NCBI GenBank assembly: GCA_019054805.1 | Contig: JAHQIY010000006.1 | Span: 4,898,001 to 4,962,000 of the forward strand | Direction of reading: 5' to 3' | DNA length: 64,000 nucleotides | Source: Brachionus manjavacas | Taxonomy: Eukaryota; Rotifera; Eurotatoria; Ploima; Brachionidae | Shown: positions 42,905-55,508 of the stretch, piece by piece | Position numbering within the stretch: the stretch's first letter is position 1 | Layout of the letters: every line of letters starts with the position of its first letter | The notes under the pieces: generated by a model | Seen by the model: the letters and a program-made list of their open reading frames with translations, nothing else | Database searches by the model: none | What the model was told of the DNA's origin: nothing | Position numbers and translations under genes: made by a program

Positions 42905-43935
42905 TATAAATGTTCAGATTGGATATATGTGATAAGTGGAGTGCCTCAGGGGTCAGTACTTGGGCCATTACATTGCATTATTTACATTAATGACATGTTA
43001 GAAATCATCAAAAAAGAATGTGAAGCTTATGCAGATGATACAAAAATTATATCCGTTATCAAGAGTTTCAGCTCGATTCTTAGTCTACAATCTGATTAAG
43101 ACAACATATGTAGATGGTCAAAGGACTGGTCAGCATCACTGAATATTGATCACTGAATAAAGTTTTACTTATTGGCAACATGAACACAAAATTTGATTAC
43201 ACTTTGGATTCAAAACCGCTCAGCAAGTCTGTTTGCGAAAGAGACTTAAGTATATATATCCAAAGTGACTTAAAATAGAATTCTCAAATCAAAAATGTGA
43301 CTGTAAGAGAAAATCGTTTATTGGGAATGATCCGCAGATCTTTCAAATTTCTAGCAGCAAAAATAGTAAGACTAATGTACTGTTCACTTGTCAGATCTTA
43401 TTTGAAATATGCCATCAGCTCATGGTGTCCTTACTTAGAAAAAGATATAGATGAGATAGAAAAAGTGTAACGTAGGGCGACGCGGTTAGTACCCGAGCTT
43501 GCAAATTTGGAGTATCCACAGCGGCTATCTAGGCTGAAATTACCAAGTCTAAAAACGAGAAGGGTACGTGGAGATCTAACCCAAATGATCAAACTAGTGA
43601 ACAAAATGGAGATTGTGAATTTCAGTTAAAGTTTTAACTACAGCTCAAACACTAGACCTGACAGTAAAAAGTATAATCTTATAAGAAACTCCAAGAACTT
43701 GGTTCGAGAAAGATTAAGGAATTGGAGTCAGAGATTTAGTTATTTTACAAACAGAGTTGTTAGTGTATGGAATAAATTGCTAGAGGAAATTGTTAGTTCA
43801 ACTAGTCTAAACATCTTTAAAGCTTAGATTGACGTTTGGATGGCAAAGCAAAATGAATCGACTGCTATGGCTCATTAGAGCTTTGCTTGGGCCAGCTCCG
43901 AGTTGCAGTAATTAATACTACTACTACTACTACTA
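42905..43935 (+). mobile_element. CR1-like LINE, 5'-truncated, with trinucleotide 3' tail
   Basis: Translation with several stops gives VISGVPQGSVLGPLHCIIYI, NDMLEIIKKECEAYADDTKI (YADD catalytic motif), then a C-terminal region with LVRSYLKYAISSWCPYLEKD, EKV-RRATRLVPELANLEYP, LPSLKTRRVRGDLTQMIKLV and FSYFTNRVVSVWNKLLEEIV. It ends AGTTGCAG and a TAC/ACT run at 43916-43934. Same family and same tail type as 27517-28240. Inactive. Confidence 0.85.
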
Positions 43936-44093
43936 AAAAAAATAAAAAAATAAATCGTTTCAATAGAGTTTCTAAATTTTAATTTTAAATCTTTTTTTCT
44001 TAACTAATTAATTTATTTTAGACTGTGGTTGTCATGGTCAATCTTTAAGTGTGATTTAGATAAAAAAGGAAGATTCAAAAATTAAAGAAATTT

Positions 44094-45234
44094 ATTTATT
44101 CGTTTATTTGTATCAGGTTAATGCTCCTTCAGAATTAAAATTATAATTGGAATAAAGTTACATAAGATAAAATAAATTAAATAAATAGAAAAGGATTAAA
44201 AAGTCTTAGTAATAAAAATAAAATTAAAAACGATATATTAAAATAGCTTGAGGTTAAACATTTTTAAGTGTTTGATACTTCAGGAACAAAAGAAGAAATA
44301 GTAAGGTACCAATTACATAGTGGAGTTGGATATTCGATATATCTTGATTCCAAATCTTCCTTATATTCTTCCACCAGTATGACGACCATTGGAACAGAAT
44401 GACTCAGTCCTTCCCTGATATATCTCTCACTCAACTCAAAAAGTCAATTTGAGATGGTCAATAGTTTTAGTTTATTTAAAGCCTCCTGATGTAAAATGTT
44501 GGAGGGTATATCATATTTTAGCTTCAAGGGATTAAACTTCTGAATTTTGAATAAATTGTATTTTTTTAATGCTAACTAGTTTATTTAAGTTTAAACAAGG
44601 AGAAAAAAATCCAAGATTGGGCCTATCAAGAATTTGTAGAAATTCCTTAATATTTTTTATTTGAGAGATATTTTCAAAGTTGTTTAAAAGTCACAAGTCT
44701 CAAGTCAAGTTCAAGTCCGGACTTATGAATTTATTTTTTTTTCAAAAGCCAAAGGCTTTTATTTTGATTATTTAAAAAAAATAAAAAAATTTTAGTCAAA
44801 CATAAGTAAATAGCATCGGCAATTCATCAGTTAGAATCACGGACAAATGAAATTTCTGCGGTTCTAGGTAGTTATTGTGGCGGCTCAGCAAGATTAATGT
44901 CCGGATCTGGACCTTTTTTTTTAAAACTTGGACTTTAATTTGGGACTTTTAAACAACTCTGGATATTTTATTATATTTATTCTTGAAACAACGCTCATTC
45001 ATCCACCATTGAACTAAATGTAAGTTTTGAGTCTAACGCGATGCCTAAGAATTTGATTTATTCCTCATTATTTAAATTGTTATCTTTAAGATTAAGATTG
45101 ATTTTAATGTTTGTTTTTTCCCAAAGATCATATAACTTGACTTTTCCCACTCAGGACCTTAATAACTATCTATATGACTAAACTTGTTATTTTCCAGGAT
45201 TTTGGGACTTGGCCTAATTCCAAAGTGATTTAAA
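44094..45234 (-). mobile_element. Degenerate Jockey-type LINE copy carrying a nested MITE
   Basis: The plus-strand text from about 44270 (CAAAAGAAGAAATAGTAAGG, TTGATTCCAAATC, GACTCAGTCC) matches 55515-55760 of the full LINE copy, and later parts match 55860-56060 (AAGAATTTGATT versus AAACTTGATT). The 3' end has the shared word CTCCTTCAGAAT at about 44130. Frameshifts and stops make it dead. It is split at 44667-44969 by a hAT-type MITE. The 5' limit is approximate. Confidence 0.75.
44675..44961. mobile_element. hAT-type MITE with perfect 8-base target duplication
   Basis: 287 bases bounded by inverted ends CAAAGTTGTTTAAAAGTC (left) and CAGAGTTGTTTAAAAGTC (right, opposite strand), 17 of 18 identical. 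Flanked on both sides by GATATTTT (44667-44674 and 44962-44969). An 8-base duplication and CA-G-AG ends are the hAT superfamily pattern. No coding capacity. Sub-terminal words AAGTCTCAAGTC and AAGTCC recur. Inserted into an older LINE copy. Confidence 0.85.
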
Positions 45235-45239
45235 AGAGT

Positions 45240-45430
45240 TGACTTATTTAAAATAAAGTCTCTAAGAGTAAATTTTTTGGCATTAGCTGGGGATACGATC
45301 TTAACCGAACCCCGCTAATTCTTTTAGTCAATAAACTTAAACTACTTACAGTCTCAAATCGATTTTCTGAGTTCAGTGAGAGACATGCCAGGGCAGGACT
45401 GAGCTATTCTGCTCTGTTTTATTTTTTTAT
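45240..45430 (+). mobile_element. Inverted fragment of the same Jockey-type LINE
   Basis: On the minus strand this reads CTCAGTCCTGCCCTGGCATG, TCTCTCACTGAACTCAGAAA and CGATTTGAGACTGTAAGTAG, the counterpart of plus-strand 55645-55700 in the full copy. The fragment is therefore in the opposite orientation to the copy at 44094-45234, forming an inverted pair. Confidence 0.6.
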
Positions 45431-46477
45431 ATTATTATTTCAATTTATTAATTTTGATTTTCTTCTTTATTTTAACAATTTTTTATTACACTTTTTTTTA
45501 ATCTTAAAATAAAAAAATAAATAAATAAAATTGTCTAAATTATTTTAAGAAATAAAAACATCAGAAAAAAAGCACAAATAATCTTTAGGCTCCGTTAAAG
45601 ATGATTTACATTCTTTATCCATAGCCTTATCATCATTATCATATTTATTATGTATTGATCTAAAAGTTTATTTCTTTTTATCTTGAGTCTTAATAATTTA
45701 TTCTTTTATCTTATTTTTTTTTAAATTGTTATTTTTAGATTTAATTTTAAGGAAATAAGTGTTTAAAATAACAAAAAATTAAATAATTTAAAATTTTTAT
45801 TTTAATTCAACGATAACGAAACGGCAAATGCTGAGCTTGTAAAATCAAACGAAAAATCCTTGAAAAAAAATTATACTTTTTGTGAACATATTTAGTATTC
45901 TTTAAAATTAAGAATTTTTTTTGGTGCTATTGCGTTTAAGTGTACCTGTTTATTTTTATTTTAAAAAAAATGAAAATTTTAAATTTTGAAATATTTTACT
46001 AGATTTTGAACTAAATCAAGAAAAAATTAAAATTTTACCACCAGTTTGAAAAAAAATATAAATAAACAAATAAAGGGACAAAAATATTTTTTTTAAATAT
46101 TCCAGTTAATATTTATGTTTTCGAACATTTTCAAATTTCTCCTTTTAAATGGATTAAATAAACGTCAATAGTAAATCCAATTGACTCCAAAACTCACACC
46201 TTCAGTTTTGATTGGCATCAACAAAAAAAAACGATTTTACTTCGGTACAATTTGCCGACAATATTTTTTCCCGAATTTTCTGTCTAATCTTGCGTGACTT
46301 AATTTAAAAGAGTCCTATTTAAACAAAAAAAAAAGATTTCTAAAAATTTATGCGGGACAGCAAAATTTAGGAAAAAAACTTGTAATATTTTTGAAATTAA
46401 AAAAAAAGAAATATTTTTATTATTTTTTATGTGATTAAATGGTGTGGGTGATTATGTAAGGGCGTCTAATAGAGCGT
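45431..46477. other. AT-rich intergenic region downstream of G3BP
   Basis: No coding exon recognised. The last 200 bases hold the G3BP 3' UTR (gene on minus). A somewhat less biased patch at 46110-46320 shows no recognisable feature. Confidence 0.4.
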
Positions 46478-47968
46478 CTAAGATCTTCTGTATGTATTCG
46501 GCTTCCTTGAATCGACCTGTTCCTCGCGTCTACCGCTAAAGTCTTGGTAATTTTTTTTATTGCCTCTAGACCCGTTGCTCGACGATCGGGTCACCCTTGG
46601 CTTCGTGTTCTGGCCACCGTATACTCGGCCTTGACGAGCTCGCTTCTCCTCCACATTCAGTCTAAACTCGCCTTTCTCATTTTTGAACACCAAGTTATTC
46701 GACTTGGTACTGCCCAAAAGATTGTCCACATGCTGTTTTTCCTCGAAAACAACAAAGCCATAGTTTGGCAGTCTTCGACCAACTGGTTGTTTTGTATTTG
46801 TGTTTATTCTCACCTCCAATACTTTTCCGTATTGACTAAAAAATTGCTTCAGCTCTGCATCGGTAATTTCCTGGCTCAAATTTCCCACAAAAACCTGTTG
46901 ACCATCGGGATAGCGTCCAAAACGCTTCTCAATGTCGTCCACTTCATTGTTGTTTCCATTGAATTTTTCGACTGGCTGCCGCTGAGGCTTGGGTTCAGCG
47001 GGTGGCGTGGCTTTCACTTCTTCTTTCTTGTCCACAGGCCTGGGCTTCTGCTGTGGCTTGACAGTGCCATTCTGCTGCACTGTCTTTACTTGTTTTATTT
47101 CCTTTGGTCTTGGAGCAACCTGAACAGGAACCGGAGCTTGAACAGAATCACTTTTAGAAATTATTTTTGCCCACGAGTTGCTCTTGACCGGTTCTGGCTC
47201 CTGTCGAACAGGCTCAGTGTCTAGAACCTTGGCTTCCTCTACTGGTTCCGGCTCAACACTTGGCTTTTCCTCCTCCTTTTCGGCATTTTCGCTTGAGGAT
47301 GCCGATGAAGAAGAAGAATGCAGATGACCATTGAGAATGACAGGCTCTACACTTGGCTCGATTGCTTCCACTTCCACTGGCTCAGTACTTTGGGCTTCTT
47401 CCTGGACAAGTTGTTCTTGTTCAATTTGCTCGGGCTGAGGCGGCTCTACTTGCTCGCTTTCGGCTGGAAAGTACTCGCCACTGGACTCGGCCTGCTTCAC
47501 ATCGACTTGGGGTTCTTGTTGTTGAGCTGTTTCTTCGGATTCGGTGTCGGATACGTCCTGGTAAATCTCGTCTTGGTACCGGAAAATGTCGTTATGAACA
47601 TAGAACTTTTTGGGCGATTGTGGAGCAAGGACAAACGTTTGCATGAATCTCCTCATGGCCTCGCCGTTGTTGGACAATTCGCCGGTCACTTGGACCACAA
47701 CCCCGCTGCCAACCGTGAGCTGACTGTCAACTTGTCTGATCTTTGTGTGGCAGTCTTTGAAGCTGAGTTGGCGAATTTTTTTGTCGATCTCTAGTTGACC
47801 AATGACCGGCTCCTCACTCTGGCCCAAACGATCCACTCCGCCATGAACGAACATGCTTCCCGATGAGTAAAAACGGTGCAATAGCTCTGGCGCCTCGTGT
47901 AAAACAGTGTAGTATTGACGGACGAATTCGCGTCCAACTTGTTGTGGGCTCGGAGTTGCCATGACCAT
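46478..47968 (-). CDS. G3BP: Ras-GAP SH3-binding protein G3BP (rasputin), intronless
   Basis: RNA-binding scaffold that nucleates cytoplasmic stress granules and binds other proteins through its NTF2-like domain. 496 residues. NTF2-like domain at about 8-135: VGREFVRQYYTVLHEAPELL, HRFYSSGSMFVHGG, QLSFKDCHTKIRQVD, VVVQVTGELSNNG and RRFMQTFVLAPQ. An acidic Glu/Gln/Pro-rich middle follows (about 140-290), then a Lys/Pro region. RRM at about 357-440: QVFVGNLSQEITDAELKQFF (RNP2-like) and NYGFVVFEE (RNP1). The C-terminus has Arg/Gly with few RGG repeats. Domain order and length match G3BP/Rasputin. Starts MVMATPS; the second Met, two codons later, could be used. No intron, and GC-richer than the flanks. 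Confidence 0.95.
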   Translation of the reverse strand: MVMATPSPQQVGREFVRQYYTVLHEAPELLHRFYSSGSMFVHGGVDRLGQSEEPVIGQLEIDKKIRQLSFKDCHTKIRQVDSQLTVGSGVVVQVTGELSNNGEAMRRFMQTFVLAPQSPKKFYVHNDIFRYQDEIYQDVSDTESEETAQQQEPQVDVKQAESSGEYFPAESEQVEPPQPEQIEQEQLVQEEAQSTEPVEVEAIEPSVEPVILNGHLHSSSSSASSSENAEKEEEKPSVEPEPVEEAKVLDTEPVRQEPEPVKSNSWAKIISKSDSVQAPVPVQVAPRPKEIKQVKTVQQNGTVKPQQKPRPVDKKEEVKATPPAEPKPQRQPVEKFNGNNNEVDDIEKRFGRYPDGQQVFVGNLSQEITDAELKQFFSQYGKVLEVRINTNTKQPVGRRLPNYGFVVFEEKQHVDNLLGSTKSNNLVFKNEKGEFRLNVEEKRARQGRVYGGQNTKPRVTRSSSNGSRGNKKNYQDFSGRREEQVDSRKPNTYRRS

Positions 47969-49919
47969 GACCGCTCGATTTGTATATTTGACGATTTAGG
48001 GATTAAAAAAAATAATTGAATAAAAAATTCTAAAAATTAAATTTTATTTTTTTTCATTATATAGAAAATTATTTGGCTCAGTGTGGAGCGGAGATCCGAG
48101 TTTCCTTGAACAAAGTCTCTGAGTTTCTGAACGAATGATCGAGATTAGAGAAAGAGAGAGAAAAAACTATTCAAATTTTGTTTGATCATTTTTAGAAAAA
48201 AATTTAAAAAGGAAAAAGCAAAAATTTAAATCAAAGAAATTTTGGTAGGGACAGAAAAGAAAGAAAAGGCACAACTCAGGTACAACAACGCAGCTAGGCA
48301 AATGGACATGAGAAATTCGCAGAAATTTGCGAAAATAATTTCAATTCTGATGCATGGAGGCTTAGTCTAAAATTCGATAATTAATTTTCTTGCAATTTGA
48401 AATTTGCATTCAAAATTTGCAATAAATGAATGTATCTCATTAATAAATTTATTTGAAATATATGAAAATAAAAAAGAAAAGAAATGCATTGTTTCTGTGT
48501 GTTTCATTGCAAAAAAGGGGGAATTTTTGGTTGCTTGTTCTCGTTTATATTTAGTTTATGTTGTCGTGGTTGTTGATAAAAGAAAAATTCAACACTTGGT
48601 TATACGAATAAGAAGAAGTGTATTATAATATTCATGTGATTTATAAGAGATTAAAATTCATTGCTATGCATTTTAATACAAAGAGCATATTTTGTGCTCT
48701 GTTCTCTGAGGTTTTTTATTTGGCTAGAAAAATAATTTAAATGCTTTTTAAATAAGATCTGAATATATTAAAAACAATAAAGCATGAGATTTTTTTAATA
48801 GTAAATTCCTAAAATTAAAGAAAAAACTTAGTCGTTTGCTAATTTATTTGTCTTTGTCACAGATTATTAAGTTAACATTGGTCATGGTTGGATTTATCTG
48901 CAAAAAATTGATAAAAAATTTTGAACTTGAAAGCTGCTGCTGTTGATTATCTAAAAATAATAAAAAATTAATTATTTTTTTTTTCAAGAAACAAAAATAG
49001 ATAATATGATAATAGATTTAGTATGTAACAATGATAAAATTAGCTTATTGATGATTATAAACAAAAATTTTTGGAATCAATTTTAAAATTATATAAAATT
49101 TATCTTATGTTAAAGGAATACAATAGATAAAATCATTTTAATGAATTTATTATTAAACTTAGAAATTAAAAAGCCTAAAATGCTTTAGAATAATTTTGAA
49201 TTTTTCGAATAGCTAGTTTTATTTCAATTAAATTTTTCTAAACTAATAAAAAAAATTTCAAATCAATCTAATAATCCAAATTCATTTCATATTTATTCTA
49301 TCATAAAAATTGAGATTTATAAAACTTTAATGAATTTTTTTTATACTTCGGTTTTAGTTTTTAAGTTCTTTTGTTAGCAATAAAATTAATTTTACAAAAA
49401 ATTTTCGAAAAGTCAATTGAATTTCTTTTAATTTTCTTTATATGGTAAATGCGGTTTTTTATTTATGTTAAGCATTTATTAATATTCCAAAACAATAGTA
49501 AATTTTTTTTATTTTTTATGTTTGATTCGTATTTTAAATAAACAATAGAATTTTTCAAGAAAAAACTTTTATCTTCTTCTCTCTATATAATTTAATTTTT
49601 TAATTTTTATATTATTCCCCTGTTTAAAAATCCACATACTAAATTAAAGATGTATAGTGTAAAAAATGTTTAAATTTATAATTCAATTTTTTTAATTAAT
49701 TATAAAAAATACCATTTCTAAAAATAGATCACATATTTAAGTTGATTTTAGTTTAAAAAATAAATAAATAAATACAAAGTTAAGTTTATTATGTCTAATT
49801 TCGAATTATACAGGCTGTTTTTTCTGATATTTTGAAATTGTTAAATTTTAAAAATTATATCATAATATGAAAACAAAAATCTGAAGCATTTTAATCTACT
49901 TAGAATTAATTATTTTTAA
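47969..49919. other. Intergenic between G3BP (minus) and NUBP2 (plus)
   Basis: The first 400 bases are less AT-biased and probably contain the G3BP leader and promoter, with GA-rich words (AGAGAAAGAGAGAGAA near 48145). The rest is A/T-rich. A 74-codon ORF at 48404-48628 has no domain or composition support and is not called. Confidence 0.45.
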
Positions 49920-50951
49920 ATGGAAGTTGACGATCAAAAATCAAATGTTAAAAAGGTATTTTTGGTCTTATCTGGTAAAGGCGGTGTGGGTAAATCTTCT
50001 GTAACTACACAACTAGCTTTTGCGCTTTATGAAAAAGGCTTTAAAGTAAGGATTTAAATAAAAGAAAGCCTTATCTTTTACTGTAAAATTGTTTCATTAG
50101 GTTGGAGTATTAGACGTTGATTTATGCGGGCCAAGTATCCCAAAAATGTTCAACTTGGAAAATGGGATAATAAATCAGAGCGAAACTGGATGGATACCTG
50201 TTTATTATGATAATGAACAAAGACTCGGAGTTATTTCAATTGGATTTTTACTTAACTCTAAATCAGATGCTGTTATTTGGAGAGGACCAAAAAAAAATTG
50301 TAATTTTTCTTATTCACAAATATATATTTTCATTTTAAAAAAAAACATTCAAATAAACTATTTCATAGCTATGATTAAAAAGTTTATGACAGATATTTGC
50401 TGGGGTGATCTTGATTATCTTTTAATCGATACACCACCCGGAACAAGTGACGAACATTTGGCTGTTATGGAAAATATCAAGACTAGCAATTATTGTAATT
50501 ATTCAGCCATTTTGGTCACAACTCCCCAAGTAATTAAAAAAATTAAAATAAAATTTTAGCATTGGTGATTTAAATAAAATTAGAACTTATCTGTTAATGA
50601 TGTACGAAGAGAGATAACTTTTTGCCGAAAAGTTGGTATACCAATAACTGGAATCATCGAAAACATGAGCGGATTTACTTGTCCTCATTGTAAAGATTGC
50701 ACTTATTTATTTACAAAACAAGGAGGAAAAATTTTGGCTGATAAATCAAACTGTAATTTTCTAGGTATTTTCAATCATTTAAATTAAAATATTTCAAGAT
50801 TATTATTTAATATTTTTGTAATTAAGGTGCAATTCCAATTGATCCAAATTTAACCCAATGCATTGAAGCTGGTCAAGAATTTTTGACGACTCTTAAAGAT
50901 TCACCTTGCTATACAAACATTAAAGAATTAGTAGAAAAAATTATTGAATAA
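49920..50951 (+). CDS. NUBP2: Cytosolic Fe-S cluster assembly factor NUBP2 (Cfd1)
   Basis: P-loop scaffold ATPase that with NUBP1 assembles and transfers 4Fe-4S clusters in the cytosol. Exons 49920-50045, 50101-50299, 50369-50529, 50584-50764 and 50827-50951; 263 residues (human 271). Seen: [19 protein letters not shown] (deviant Walker A), [42 protein letters not shown] (Walker B region), [20 protein letters not shown] with the CPxC cluster ligands, and IPIDPNLTQ. The absence of the N-terminal four-Cys region of NUBP1 supports NUBP2. The stop is 126 bases before the CPSF3 start on the same strand, with AATAAA near 50964. Confidence 0.95.
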
Positions 50952-51077
50952 TTTTTTCAATTAAATAAATCTTTTGTATTAGACTATTATTTTTTCCTTA
51001 AAAATTATATGTGTTAAAACATATTTATCAAACCATAGATTCTGGTATTTAAAATGTTTGATATTTAGAATTTTAAA

Positions 51078-53713
<2,636 letters not shown>

Positions 53714-54083
53714 ATATTTTTTCTTCTTAATTTTCAAATTCCGGATGTATTTTTTTTTCAAATTCAATAAATATTTTTTTTTCAAAAATTAAAAAACAAT
53801 AAAATTAATCTAAAAAATTTTCTTAATTTATAAAACTCTTTTTTTACGCTCAAAGACCGGAAAGGGTTTTAAAGGCCTTTATTGGTACTTATTTTGCAAT
53901 TTTCTAAATAGATTTTATCGTTTTTGATTTTTTTTTACATCAAATCTGAAATAAAAAAAAATTGCAAAAAGAAACACTAATTTTACTTAATTAAATTTTG
54001 TATATTAAAAATCTTAGTCATTTTTATCTGTTTAAAAATTGAATTTTTCACTTAATTGTAAGTAAATTTTTATTGATTTTTTC

Positions 54084-54151
54084 TAGTGTTGGGATCCGTG
54101 GCAATGTGAAATATTAGTACAAAAATTACAGTACAAAAAATAAAAACACTA
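54084..54151. repeat. Left arm of an inverted repeat, hAT-like end
   Basis: TAGTGTTGGGATCCGTGGCA then AATGTGAAATATTAGTACAA. The second part is repeated inverted at 59738-59787 with few changes, and TAGTGTTGG is mirrored at 60074-60082. It stops exactly at the TA where the pogo-like element begins, so that element appears to have inserted into it. TAGTGTTGG is a common hAT terminus type; the flanks (ATTTTTTC and ATTTTATT) are a poor 8-base duplication. Confidence 0.5.
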
Positions 54152-54711
54152 CAGTCAATCCTCGATATAACGACAAAGTTGGGCGGAAATTTTTATATTC
54201 GTTGTATCGAAATTCGTTCTATCGAAAATCCCATACAAAAGCATTGAATAAATTTTAAGATTTATTATTTTGAATTTTTTATGTCACACCCGCTTACAGT
54301 AAGGTTGTTATATTTTTGAATTTGATCGAACCAATAAATTACAGCTTTATTTACGTCATCGTAGCTCGAAAGTTTCATTCGTTTTTTTTCTGGTCCAACT
54401 AAATTTTTCTCATACATTTCTAAAAGCTTTGATTTCGATGCTAAAATTTTTGAAATTGTTGAGGGGTTTGCGTTATATTCTTTTGCAAGAGCAGTAATCG
54501 TTATTTTTTGGTCTGTATGCTTTTTTATTATTTCAATTTTTGTTTCAAGTGAATAACATTTTCGTTTTTTTGGGACAGGATTAGATAAATTTTCACTCAT
54601 TTTAATAAAAAGATTAACAGATAAAATTCTTACCTGTAAATATATATTTTTTATTGAAAGAATATAGATAAAGTCAAATAAAGAACAATTAAATTTTTGC
54701 TTTATTTCCAA
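54152..54711 (-). mobile_element. Pogo/Tigger-like transposon end with CENP-B-type DNA-binding ORF, DDE domain missing
   Basis: At 54152 the sequence CAGTCAATCCTCGATATAAC, preceded by TA, is a pogo-type terminus, with CGAAATTCGTTCTATCGAAA just inside. The minus-strand ORF 54711-54265 (probable start MSENLSNPVPKKRK at 54600) encodes a CENP-B/pogo N-terminal helix-turn-helix: KRKCYSLETKIEIIKKH, ITALAKEYNANPSTISKILA, then VNKAVIYWFDQIQKYNNLTV, the start of the second CENP-B domain, and stops. The catalytic DDE domain, which should lie between here and the terminus, is deleted. The other terminus was not found. Confidence 0.7.
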
Positions 54712-55283
54712 TTAGTTAATTAAGAAAATATCTTAAAGTGTCATTTATTTTGATTAATTAGTCAGCATAAAAATTAGTCAATTGAATGTATGAATCGTAA
54801 ATTAAAAGTAATAGTTGTCATTTTAAGTAATTAGTTATCACATAATAAAATTAAATGATATAAAGTAAAGAGTCACAAAAAAAAATTTTAATCATAAAAA
54901 AATTAAGAAAATATTTTCAATTATTTCATTACTAATGATTTTAATTCTTTTTTTGGTCGTCCTACTCCTCTTTATTTTCCTAAAGGTTGTCGCAAGCTTC
55001 AGCTGGAAAGGACTAGAATAATCCTTGGCTTTAATCAACACCAATTATATGCTTCCACATTATTAAATGGGATTACAGCGCTATTGTAGGAATTTGCTGC
55101 TAGGGTAGTCTCATTATTACCTTCTTCTACCTCAGTTTCAATTAAAGTGTTCCTTAAGTTGTCTTGAGCTTCGATTTATTCGTCGAAAGCCTCATGAATA
55201 TCTTCATAACCCCCCGATTCCCCATAAAATTATTTATTGGGGTCGTAAGATTCGAGCCATGGTTCATTAAAATAAGTTACCAT
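54712..55283. other. Spacer with a decayed minus-strand coding-like stretch
   Basis: Between the pogo fragment and the LINE tail. On the minus strand about 55270-54960 reads, with stops, YGESGGYEDIHEAFDE and later NNETTLAANSYNSAVIPFNN. It is acidic and GC-richer than the surroundings, which suggests remains of a coding sequence. I cannot assign it. Confidence 0.35.
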
Positions 55284-55508
55284 TTTGACTTTTATTTATT
55301 TTATTTATTTATTTGTTTTCTGTACCGAGCTAAAGCTCCTTCAGAATAAATTAAAAATAAAATAAAAAAAATAATAAAAATAAAATTAAAGTTAATAAAA
55401 TTAGATAAAAAAAAAAGAATCAAAATAGAGTAAATAAGCTAAAAAAAATTAAAGTTGAAAAGACATAAATTGGAAAAGATTGTTTCATGTGGCACATGTT
55501 TCAATAGT

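Noticed and set aside
46544-47794. Plus-strand ORFs antisense to G3BP, up to 226 codons
   Set aside because: Produced by the codon bias of the opposite strand; low-complexity Leu/Phe translations without domains.
48404-48628. 74-codon ORF upstream of NUBP2
   Set aside because: No domain, low complexity (VVVVV), and no supporting signals.
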